A program made the position numbers and the translations under genes. The notes under the pieces are model-generated. The model did no database searches and was not told the origin of the DNA. It saw only the letters and a program-made list of their open reading frames with translations. Below, piece by piece: positions 1 through 4,996 of a stretch of DNA of 5,001 bases. Source of the stretch: an uncultured Bacilli bacterium (GTDB lineage: Bacteria; Bacillota_I; Bacilli_A; RF39; UBA660); contig CALVIA010000074.1 in the NCBI GenBank assembly GCA_944329255.1, positions 1 through 5,001 on the forward strand, read 5' to 3'. Within the stretch, counting starts at the first letter, position 1. Each line of letters starts with the position of its first letter.

Positions 1-192
1 ACTGATATATATTCTTTATGTAGCATCGATTATGACAAAGATTCGGAAATTACAAAAGAATTTTTTAAAACAGTTCACAATAAGTTGCACTATGCAATTA
101 CTGGTTAAACAGCTGCAGAAATTATATATAATAGGGTAGATGCTGAAAAAGAACATATAGGACTTACAAATTGGCTAAGTTGTACCAAATGA
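1..192 (+). pseudogene. RhuM-family protein remnant (5'-truncated by window edge, premature stop)
   Basis: Frame 1 is open from the window edge and reads SIDYDKDSEITKEFFKTVHN, then NKLHYAITG, a TAA stop at 106-108, then TAAEIIYNRVDAEKEHIGLTN and a final TGA at 190-192. From memory this matches the central part of RhuM ('virulence protein') family members, where SIDYDP...FF..VQNK.H.A..G.TAAE.I..R.D..K..MGLT is conserved. The stop falls between ITG and TAAEII, where the family normally has a sense codon, and similarity ends abruptly after GLTNW. The gene is therefore broken at least twice. RhuM proteins are common cargo of phages and genomic islands and their biochemical role is unclear. The family call rests on motif recognition only; the 5' part lies outside the window. 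Confidence 0.7.
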
Positions 193-326
193 CACGGAAT
201 GAAAAAATAGTAAAATTGCTTTATTTTAAAGGGAAGCTTGATAATAGAAGAATGAAGTTAAACTTTTTGGAAGAACAAGATGAAAATGTAGATTTTAAAA
301 TAATAGTATCAGTTATTAAGTGTTAA
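189..326 (+). other. Short open frame of 45 aa, doubtful
   Basis: An ATG at 189 overlaps the TGA of the RhuM remnant (ATGA) and opens a 45-codon frame ending at TAA 324-326. It starts MTRNEKIVKLLYFKG and contains KLNFLEEQDENVDF. I see no clear ribosome binding site and no recognised domain. The KLNFLEEQ stretch could be a frameshifted piece of the decayed RhuM gene, whose homologues carry a Leu-rich LNxLVxxFLxFAE-like segment at about this distance, but this is tentative. The rest, 327-400, is AT-rich with no gene visible. It is more likely debris than a functional peptide. Confidence 0.2.
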
Positions 327-400
327 TGTCCTCGAATTGATATTATTAAAATAAAAGTAATGAAATTATTATTTAATAAAATATTAGTTTTGAAATAGCT

Positions 401-422
401 AAGGTATGAGAAATCATATCTT
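401..422 (+). other. Inverted repeat upstream of the relaxase: candidate oriT / RSA site or terminator
   Basis: AAGGTATGA (401-409) and TCATATCTT (414-422) form a 9-bp stem with one G:U pair around a GAAA loop (410-413), followed by a T-rich run to 430. MobV/Pre relaxases usually nick at an inverted-repeat site just upstream of their own gene, and this is the only clear inverted repeat there, 21 nt from the annotated start. The same hairpin plus T-run also resembles a Rho-independent terminator that would end transcription coming from the RhuM remnant. The sequence does not match the well-known pMV158-type oriT as I remember it, so the role is inferred from position. Confidence 0.4.
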
Positions 423-435
423 TTTATTTTGCATG

Positions 436-447
436 AAGGGAGATGAT
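436..447 (+). promoter_or_regulatory. Extended Shine-Dalgarno of the relaxase gene, overlapping the first ATG
   Basis: The sequence at 436-447 matches the extended anti-SD complement AAAGGAGGTGAT at 10 of 12 positions. The ATG at 443 lies inside this match, directly after GGGAG, which is too close for normal initiation. The in-frame codons ATT at 449 and ATA at 452 lie 6 and 9 nt after the GGAG core and are better spaced. The true start may therefore be a non-ATG codon giving (M)INYAIF or (M)NYAIF. Confidence 0.5.
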
Positions 448-1726
448 AATTATAAATTATGCAATATTTAGAAGTGAGCCTATTTATACTTTAAATGATT
501 TAGCACAAATCGGATCACATAACAAAAGAGAGAAAAAGGCTTATAACTCTAATCCAAATATAAAACTAGAATTAACTAAAGATAATATTGAAATAGTACC
601 ATTACAAGAAAAATATGTTAAAGGTTTTCATAGTTTAGTAAAAGATTATGAAAAAGAACATAACGAGAGAATGAAAACTGAACGTGAAGATAGAAAGAAA
701 ACTTTTAATCAAATGCTTAATAAATCTAGAAATGTAGTGGCTGATGAATTACTTTTTACAGCAACACATCAATTCTTTAATAATATGAGCAAAGAAGAAA
801 TAAAAGAATGGGCTGATACTTGTATGGAGTTTGTTTATGATGATTTAGGTTATACAAAGGAACAAATATTACATGCTACAGTCCATTTAGATGAAGAAAC
901 TCCACATCTTCATTGTGTCGTTGTGCCTTTAGTTAAAAAATTAGATAAAAGAACGAATACAAAACGATATACTATTTCTAAAAAAGCTTATATTAAAGAT
1001 AAAATACATTTATCAGAATTACAAGATAAGTATCACAAAAGATTAACTGATAAAGGTTATGATTTAGAACGTGGTATTAAAGGAAGTACAGCCAAACATC
1101 AAAAAGTTAAAGAACTAAAAAAGACTACTAGGTATTATGAACAGAAAGTAAAAGTTGTTAACACTAAAATTGATGAGGCAATGAAAGATTTTAACGAAAA
1201 ACAAAAAACTACTAAAAACATTCCATTTAATAAAACTCATGTTTTAGTAGAAAAAGAAACTTTTGATAGTATGAATAAAGTAATTGAAGAAACTAAAAAA
1301 GCAGTAGATTTAGAGCCAAAAATAAATGAACTTTTTAATGAAGTTGATAATTTTACTAAAAGTCATCAAAGTTTAGAAAAAGAAAATCAAAATATGAAAA
1401 GAGAAATTAAAGCATTAACTACTAGAAATCAAAATCTCACAAAAGAAAATAATACTTTAAAATCTTACATAAAGGCTATTTTAAAGGCAATAAAACATTT
1501 TTTTAGAGAATTACTACAAATTGGTAATGAGCCTACAAAAGAAGCTACTACAAGCGAAATAAAGGAATATTATAATAACAAAGATTTTGATAGTAATGAT
1601 GTTTATGATATTGGAGTAGGTACTACTAAAGAAGATGAGCTTTTTGATTATGCAGATATTCCTAGTTATTATAAAATTAGAAAGACTAACGATAAAGATA
1701 AAGATGACTTTGAAATGAGTCTATAA
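443..1726 (+). CDS. mobV: MobV/Pre-family plasmid mobilisation relaxase
   Basis: This is a relaxase of the MobV (Pre/Mob) family. It would nick one strand at oriT, stay linked to the 5' end and lead transfer of the element by a co-resident conjugation machine. The N-terminal relaxase domain spans about residues 5-215. Motif I is SHNKRE (25-30), and the metal-binding motif HLDEETPHLH (148-157) carries the HxDExxPHxH histidines H148, H155 and H157. A charged coiled-coil tail follows (about 220-345: KENQNMKREIK, LTKENNTLK), then an acidic C-terminus. The length of 427 aa is normal for the family. The annotated ATG overlaps the ribosome binding site, so the real start is probably 6-9 nt later at ATT or ATA. 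No replication gene accompanies it here, so a plasmid or an integrated mobilisable element are both possible. It converges with the repressor gene, with 75 nt between their stops. Confidence 0.93.
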   Translation: MIIINYAIFRSEPIYTLNDLAQIGSHNKREKKAYNSNPNIKLELTKDNIEIVPLQEKYVKGFHSLVKDYEKEHNERMKTEREDRKKTFNQMLNKSRNVVADELLFTATHQFFNNMSKEEIKEWADTCMEFVYDDLGYTKEQILHATVHLDEETPHLHCVVVPLVKKLDKRTNTKRYTISKKAYIKDKIHLSELQDKYHKRLTDKGYDLERGIKGSTAKHQKVKELKKTTRYYEQKVKVVNTKIDEAMKDFNEKQKTTKNIPFNKTHVLVEKETFDSMNKVIEETKKAVDLEPKINELFNEVDNFTKSHQSLEKENQNMKREIKALTTRNQNLTKENNTLKSYIKAILKAIKHFFRELLQIGNEPTKEATTSEIKEYYNNKDFDSNDVYDIGVGTTKEDELFDYADIPSYYKIRKTNDKDKDDFEMSL

Positions 1727-1801
1727 ATTAAATTGCAACTCCTTTTGTTCAATAAATGATTTTTTAAAAAAAGAAGATTATATGATATGGTTATGTTTAC
1801 T

Positions 1802-2254
1802 TTATTTGTTTATTTTTTTATTGTTTGTTCTGCCAACAAGCCAATCCATTGATATATTATAAGTTTTGCAAATTGAATAAGCGGGTATTATTTTAATTAG
1901 ACTGTAGCCTGTTTCATAATGATTATAAGTTGCTTGATATAAATTACATTTATCAGATAATTTTTGTTGAGTTAAATTTAGTTTAGTTCTTAATGTTTTT
2001 AAATTGTTTCCTATTAATTTTTGATCTAACTTTATATCTTTGTCATATTTAATATTTTTCTTAGTAAAACCAACAACAAAATCTAATGAATAATTATATA
2101 GATTACAAAATCTTACTAATTTAGATAACGGCATGAAAATATAACCTGTTTCCCAATTAGATACAGTTTGTTTACTAGCACCAAGCACAATGCCTAATTC
2201 TTCTTGTGTCATTTCTAATTCTTCACGACAATATCTTAAATTATTATTTATCAT
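1802..2254 (-). CDS. Tandem XRE/Cro-CI helix-turn-helix repressor
   Basis: This is a DNA-binding regulator of 150 aa made of two XRE (HTH_3) domains. The first covers about residues 3-63 (MTQEELGIVLGASKQTVSNW, then ETGY, ending SLDFVVG). The second covers about 81-142 (LTQQKLSDKCNLYQATYNHY, then ETGY, ending SMDWLVG). The two halves look like an internal duplication, each with a helix-turn-helix, an ETGY turn and the closing DxxVG/DWLVG helix. I place the start at the complement of 2252-2254, because GGTGAT lies four nt upstream and the first HTH begins at once. The upstream frame to 2299 adds 15 residues (MNILVINVKIILVID) that do not fit the family. No peptidase or oligomerisation domain is fused. 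It is divergent from the 163-aa gene across 121 nt, so it probably represses that promoter and itself. The operator is not identified. Confidence 0.9.
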   Translation of the reverse strand: MINNNLRYCREELEMTQEELGIVLGASKQTVSNWETGYIFMPLSKLVRFCNLYNYSLDFVVGFTKKNIKYDKDIKLDQKLIGNNLKTLRTKLNLTQQKLSDKCNLYQATYNHYETGYSLIKIIPAYSICKTYNISMDWLVGRTNNKKINK

Positions 2255-2326
2255 ATCTATCACCAATATAATTTTTACATTAATGACTAAAATATTCACA
2301 AAAGTACGACGCTATGAATAAAAATG

Positions 2327-2335
2327 TGATATAAT
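2327..2335 (+). promoter_or_regulatory. Extended -10 promoter for the 163-aa gene
   Basis: TGATATAAT combines a consensus TATAAT (2330-2335) with a TGn extension at 2327-2329. It lies about 40 nt before the ATG at 2376. No good -35 hexamer sits 16-18 nt upstream, as is usual for extended -10 promoters. The divergent repressor gene starts 72 nt upstream, so this promoter is a natural target for the tandem-XRE protein. Confidence 0.65.
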
Positions 2336-2375
2336 AAATTAAATAAGTTTAAAAAATAGAAAAGAGGAACTGAAA

Positions 2376-2867
2376 ATGGGAAGAAATACTGATAGAATTG
2401 ATGAGGTTAGCAAAGCAATTATTGAAAATACAAGCAAAGACATTGCAAAGGTATTAGATGCATTACATTTAGAGTTTGAAAATTTGTCTTTTCTGATTAA
2501 TAATTTATCTAATAATGATAAAGATAGAGTAATAGCAATGGCTATTAATAAATTACTAGAAGAATTAAAATCTAATATAACTATGGAAAAATATCATGAA
2601 ATTGCTAGAGATATTGATGAGATAACAGATTATTACATGAGTAAAAAAGAAGAATTTGATGTTGTTATAGAAGAAGGTGATTATATTGCAAATGAATTGC
2701 TATTTAAAGTAATAGGTTATAATAATCAACAATTGGATTTGCCAATAGATGTATCTTGCATCAGAAAATATTGTCTGTCATCAAAAATAAAAACTGAACA
2801 AGTATATGATGTTCTTTTATGGATTGTAATTAGATATGTTACAATACAAAAGTGTGTTTCTTATTAA
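2376..2867 (+). CDS. Hypothetical acidic helical protein, 163 aa
   Basis: I do not recognise this protein. Its start is well supported: AGAGGA at 2363-2368 lies seven nt from the ATG, and an extended -10 promoter sits just upstream. The chain looks mostly alpha-helical. An N-terminal half rich in Leu, Asn, Asp and Glu (to about residue 115) is followed by a C-terminal part with Cys at 128, 133 and 160 and a hydrophobic helix VYDVLLWIVIRYVTI (143-157). There is no signal peptide, and the C-terminal hydrophobic stretch contains Arg153, so a membrane anchor is unlikely. It shows no C-type lectin fold or GARP-like C-terminus and does not resemble a DGR target. It lies between the repressor and avd in the same direction as the DGR genes, 117 nt before avd, so it may be a repressor-controlled accessory gene of the element. 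Confidence 0.75.
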   Translation: MGRNTDRIDEVSKAIIENTSKDIAKVLDALHLEFENLSFLINNLSNNDKDRVIAMAINKLLEELKSNITMEKYHEIARDIDEITDYYMSKKEEFDVVIEEGDYIANELLFKVIGYNNQQLDLPIDVSCIRKYCLSSKIKTEQVYDVLLWIVIRYVTIQKCVSY

Positions 2868-2984
2868 ATTTATTTAAATGGTTAAAAACAAGAAATTTAT
2901 GGAATGCATATTATTAATGAAAGTATTAAATCTTATATATATTATGAGATTATATTAATTTAAATTTATAGTTAGGATGTGGTA

Positions 2985-3572
2985 ATGCAAATGCAAGTTA
3001 GTAGATCAAATAATTTAAAAATTCCCAAAAAAATTAATATTGTTACAAAATCAGCAAATGATACTGATGATACTATTGCGATTAAGAAAGCGATTGCTAT
3101 AGCTGAAAATAAAAAGTTTAATGAAGAGAAGATGAAAGAAAAAATAGAACTAGATGATAAAGATTTAAAAGTAATTGAAAAAGTGCCATTTAATTCAAAT
3201 GATTTAATCGTTATTACTGTTGCTAAAAAATTATGTGCTTATGTAATTGCAGTAACAGAAAAATCACCAAAAAAATTTAGAGGAGTATTTGTTAATCGTA
3301 TGCAAAATTATTGTTTAGATACAATTGAATATTTATTAGAAGCAAATTTTATACGAATGGATTCTACTACAAATAAATCGAAAAGAGAGCATTATCAAAA
3401 AGAGGCGATAGTTAAACTAAAACTATTGGGATACATAGCTATGGTTGCAGAGAGTTCTGGGTGTATTTTGACCAAACAATATAAACAGATTTCAATGCAA
3501 TTAGCAGAAACCATTAATTTAATCGTTGCATGGAAAAAAAGTGATGATGAAAGATGGCGTAAAAGAAATTAG
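2985..3572 (+). CDS. avd: DGR accessory variability determinant (Avd-like four-helix bundle protein)
   Basis: The C-terminal two thirds (about residues 74-192) read as the four-helix-bundle Avd type found beside DGR reverse transcriptases. KKLCAYVIAVTEKSPKKFRG and FVNRMQNYCLDTIEYLLEAN form the first half. KREHYQKEAIVKLKLLGYIA, GCILTKQYKQISMQL and LIVAWKKSDDERWR form the second. In characterised DGRs, Avd is a basic pentameric barrel that binds the reverse transcriptase and the TR RNA and is needed for mutagenic retrohoming. The first 70 or so residues are a charged, lysine-rich extension that makes the protein longer (195 aa) than the roughly 120-aa core. I chose the ATG at 2985 because AGGA (2974-2977) is seven nt upstream; the GTG at 2979 overlaps that region too closely. 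The TR and the reverse transcriptase follow on the same strand, the classical order. Confidence 0.85.
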   Translation: MQMQVSRSNNLKIPKKINIVTKSANDTDDTIAIKKAIAIAENKKFNEEKMKEKIELDDKDLKVIEKVPFNSNDLIVITVAKKLCAYVIAVTEKSPKKFRGVFVNRMQNYCLDTIEYLLEANFIRMDSTTNKSKREHYQKEAIVKLKLLGYIAMVAESSGCILTKQYKQISMQLAETINLIVAWKKSDDERWRKRN

Positions 3573-3633
3573 GATTTCTGGTTGAAAGACCTTTAATTAA
3601 GGAGAAAATTTATTTTTGTGCATTGTGTCTTTT

Positions 3634-3735
3634 GAGCCCCTCTTGGTTTTTGGCACGCGCGCGTCGTTAACAAAAATGGTAATAGAAATTGGAACAATGT
3701 TAATAAACGCAATGGTGGGGCTCGCCCAGATTCAC
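3634..3735 (+). repeat. DGR template repeat (TR), boundaries approximate
   Basis: The segment has an adenine-rich core (24 A in the 51 nt of 3666-3716) flanked by unusually GC-rich ends. Read in the frame of GTT at 3666, it gives VNKNGNRNWNNVNKRNGG followed by ARPDS. Eight AAC or AAT codons start at 3669, 3675, 3681, 3687, 3693, 3696, 3702 and 3711. Such codons are typical DGR templates because adenine mutagenesis of their first two positions reaches many residues but no stop. The GGGGCTCGCCC at 3717-3727 after the A-rich core is adenine-free and would suit the initiation-of-homing end. The (N)GGARP reading resembles the end of C-type-lectin or formylglycine-generating-enzyme-like DGR targets. 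Without the VR, the true edges are unknown. Confidence 0.78.
3655..3664. repeat. 10-bp perfect GC palindrome inside the TR
   Basis: ACGCGCGCGT is self-complementary over all ten bases and stands out in DNA that otherwise has almost no CG dinucleotides. It sits at the 5' side of the TR, 5' of the A-rich core, within the loop closed by the GAGCCCC/GGGGCTC stem. It could be a small stem in the RNA or a protein site; no function is demonstrable. Confidence 0.5.
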
Positions 3736-3778
3736 TTTTGAAGGAATCATTTATAGATTCAGAAAACAGATCAGAGAA

Positions 3779-3800
3779 ACATATTTTAAGTAAAATATGT
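3779..3800. repeat. 10-bp perfect inverted repeat downstream of the TR
   Basis: ACATATTTTA (3779-3788) and TAAAATATGT (3791-3800) are exact reverse complements separated by two bases. This gives a strong hairpin in RNA or a cruciform in DNA. It lies about 45 nt after the TR. Hairpins or cruciforms shortly after the VR aid retrohoming in some DGRs, but here the element is on the TR side, so a structural role in the template RNA is the simpler reading. Confidence 0.6.
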
Positions 3801-3838
3801 CAGTATTGTAAGGTGAAGGAATTTTCTTCTTTTCTAAT

Positions 3839-3861
3839 CGCTAAAAGATATAATCTTAGCG
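3839..3861 (+). repeat. Stem-loop in the TR-RT spacer
   Basis: CGCTAA (3839-3844) pairs with TTAGCG (3856-3861), and GAT with ATC continue the helix inside after two bulged adenines. The GC-bearing ends stand out from the AT-rich background. It is probably another structural element of the template RNA. Confidence 0.5.
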
Positions 3862-3877
3862 CGATGGAAGAATATAG

Positions 3878-3940
3878 AAACACTCACACAAGCAACGAGT
3901 AATTTGCTCTTTGTGCGTTATAAGGGGTGTTTATTTTTTT
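3878..3940 (+). terminator. Terminator-like hairpin immediately before the RT ribosome binding site
   Basis: The outer stem AAACACTC (3878-3885) pairs with GGGTGTTT (3925-3932), including one T:G pair. An inner hairpin has CACA/TGTG (3887-3890 with 3912-3915) and AGCAA/TTGCT (3891-3895 with 3904-3908), with a 3-nt bulge and an 8-nt loop. An A and seven T residues follow (3933-3940), ending directly at the GGAGG of the reverse transcriptase. It would be able to stop transcription after the template RNA, with partial read-through into the enzyme gene. The large internal loop makes its strength uncertain. Confidence 0.45.
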
Positions 3941-3945
3941 GGAGG
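3941..3945 (+). promoter_or_regulatory. Ribosome binding site that fixes the RT start
   Basis: GGAGG lies five nt before ATG 3951. It rules out the upstream GTG at 3927, which would add MFIFLEAT and would itself lie inside the terminator-like stem. Confidence 0.8.
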
Positions 3946-3950
3946 CAACT

Positions 3951-4988
3951 ATGAAATTAGATGAGATTTTTACTTTTGAAAATTTGTATAGTGCATATAA
4001 AAACTGTAGAATGTCTAAACAACATAAAGGAGAAGTTATTAGGTTTGAATCTAATTTAGCAGTTAATTTAAATAATTTAAATAAAGAATTAACAACTAAA
4101 AATTATAAATTAGGTAATTATAAGAAATTTTACATTTATGAACCTAAAGAAAGATTGATAGAAGCTTTACCATTTAAAGATAGAGTTGTGGTTAGATGTT
4201 TTTGTGATATATGCTTAAAACCAAAAATAGAGAGAAAATTGATATATGACAATTGTGCATGTAGAAGTGGTAAAGGAACAACATTTGCAATTGATAGATT
4301 ACATAAATTTTTAAAGAAAGAATATTTAAAGGAAAGTAATAATGAGGTATATTTCTTAAAATGTGATATTCGTAAATATTTTCCTAGTATTAATCATGAA
4401 ATATTAATAGAATTATTAGAAGAAATAGATTTTTCAAATGATGAAATGTGGATTATTAAAAAGCTGATTAAAGACCAACCAGATAATGCAAGTATAGGAT
4501 TACCACTTGGTAATCAATCAAGTCAATGGTTTGCACTTTTATACTTAAATAAAATTGATCACTATATTAAAGAACAATTAGGAATTAAATGTTATGTGAG
4601 GTATATGGATGATATGATATTAGTTCATAGAGACAAAAAATATTTATCTGAGTGTAAAAATAAAATAAAAAAACTTTGTAATGATTTATTAGATTTAGAG
4701 TTGAATGAAAAAACTCAAATAGGAATGGTTAAAAATGGAATAGATTTTTTAGGTTATAGACACATTTTAAGTAGTTCAGGTAAGATTATAATTAAGCTGA
4801 GATATTCTTCAAAAAAACGTTTGAAAAAACATTTAAAAACTGTAAGTAAATTATATAATAAGGGAATAGTTGATGATGAATATGTATATCAAAGAAAAAA
4901 CTCTTTTTATAATCATATTAAAGGCACAAATGAGAGTACAAAACTTAAAATCGACACATTTCCATTTAAAAAGGCAAAAAAACTTTAA
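3951..4988 (+). CDS. Diversity-generating retroelement reverse transcriptase
   Basis: This is an RNA-dependent DNA polymerase of 345 aa, the usual compact length of DGR enzymes: fingers and palm plus a short thumb, with no endonuclease or maturase domain. Visible blocks are KERLIEALPFKDRVV (RT1-2 region, about 67-80), FLKCDIRKYFPSI with catalytic Asp139 (RT3), the DGR signature LGNQSSQ (186-192), RYMDD with Asp220 and Asp221 (RT5), and GIDFLGY (263-269). The [IVL]GxxxSQ form of block 4 separates DGR enzymes from group II intron enzymes, which carry QGxxxSP. It would copy the TR RNA with errors at adenines, together with the Avd protein encoded upstream, and supply cDNA for replacement of a VR. 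It is on the same strand as avd and the TR. The C-terminus is basic (FPFKKAKKL). Confidence 0.93.
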   Translation: MKLDEIFTFENLYSAYKNCRMSKQHKGEVIRFESNLAVNLNNLNKELTTKNYKLGNYKKFYIYEPKERLIEALPFKDRVVVRCFCDICLKPKIERKLIYDNCACRSGKGTTFAIDRLHKFLKKEYLKESNNEVYFLKCDIRKYFPSINHEILIELLEEIDFSNDEMWIIKKLIKDQPDNASIGLPLGNQSSQWFALLYLNKIDHYIKEQLGIKCYVRYMDDMILVHRDKKYLSECKNKIKKLCNDLLDLELNEKTQIGMVKNGIDFLGYRHILSSSGKIIIKLRYSSKKRLKKHLKTVSKLYNKGIVDDEYVYQRKNSFYNHIKGTNESTKLKIDTFPFKKAKKL

Positions 4989-4996
4989 ATTGCCTT
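4971..4996. terminator. Inverted repeat across the RT stop codon, possible terminator
   Basis: AAGGCAA (4971-4977) and TTGCCTT (4990-4996) form a perfect 7-bp stem over a 12-nt loop that contains the reverse transcriptase stop region. On the minus strand the stem is followed by a run of T, so it could end a convergent transcript arriving from beyond the window. On the plus strand the tail is AAAAT, so termination of the DGR transcript is less certain. Confidence 0.4.

Larger units (their letters stand above)
3573..3950 (+). ncRNA. Structured avd-RT intergenic region, likely DGR template RNA
   Basis: The 378 nt between avd and the reverse transcriptase contain no gene with a usable start and ribosome binding site. 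They hold the template repeat (about 3634-3735) and several inverted repeats: a 7-bp GC stem closing around the TR, a 10-bp palindrome at 3779-3800, a hairpin at 3839-3861, and a terminator-like structure at 3878-3940. In studied DGRs the functional template RNA extends from the end of avd through TR into the spacer before the reverse transcriptase, so the whole segment is the likely RNA. Its exact 5' and 3' ends cannot be read from the sequence, and no clear promoter is visible in 3573-3630. Confidence 0.65.

Noticed and set aside
106..192. Stop-codon recoding to rescue the RhuM frame
   Set aside because: All intact genes here end in TAA or TAG/TGA normally and use TGG for Trp, and the RhuM frame hits a second stop with loss of similarity, so decay is simpler.
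1759..1772. T6A7 block between mobV and the repressor as a bidirectional terminator
   Set aside because: It is only an A/T palindrome without a GC-containing stem, expected by chance in such AT-rich DNA.
2255..2299. Longer N-terminus for the repressor
   Set aside because: The extra 15 residues are hydrophobic and not typical of XRE proteins; GGTGAT is well placed before the ATG at 2252-2254.
2295..2331. TTCACA...TGTGAT as operator or as a -35 with TATAAT
   Set aside because: Only five bases pair (TCACA/TGTGA) across 24 nt, and the spacing to the -10 is about 29 nt; neither is convincing.
3602..3670. Alternative frame of the TR 5' part reading LLSPSWFLARARR
   Set aside because: It has plausible-looking residues but meets TAA at 3668-3670, at adenine positions inside the TR, and it lacks the AAY pattern of the GTT 3666 frame.
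3601..3741. Small ORF after AAGGAG (3599-3604), open in frame 3601 to TGA 3739
   Set aside because: Only a TTG 11 nt after the Shine-Dalgarno-like motif could start it, the peptide is an out-of-phase hydrophobic reading of the TR, and it has no recognisable features.
3927..3950. Longer RT start at GTG 3927 (MFIFLEAT prefix)
   Set aside because: It has no ribosome binding site, lies in the terminator-like stem and T-run, and a strong GGAGG sits five nt before ATG 3951.
3951..4988. Group II intron, retron or defence-type reverse transcriptase
   Set aside because: There is no maturase or endonuclease domain and no intron boundaries or retron-type ncRNA. Block 4 is LGNQSSQ, and an Avd-type gene plus an adenine-rich template lie upstream, which together fit a DGR.
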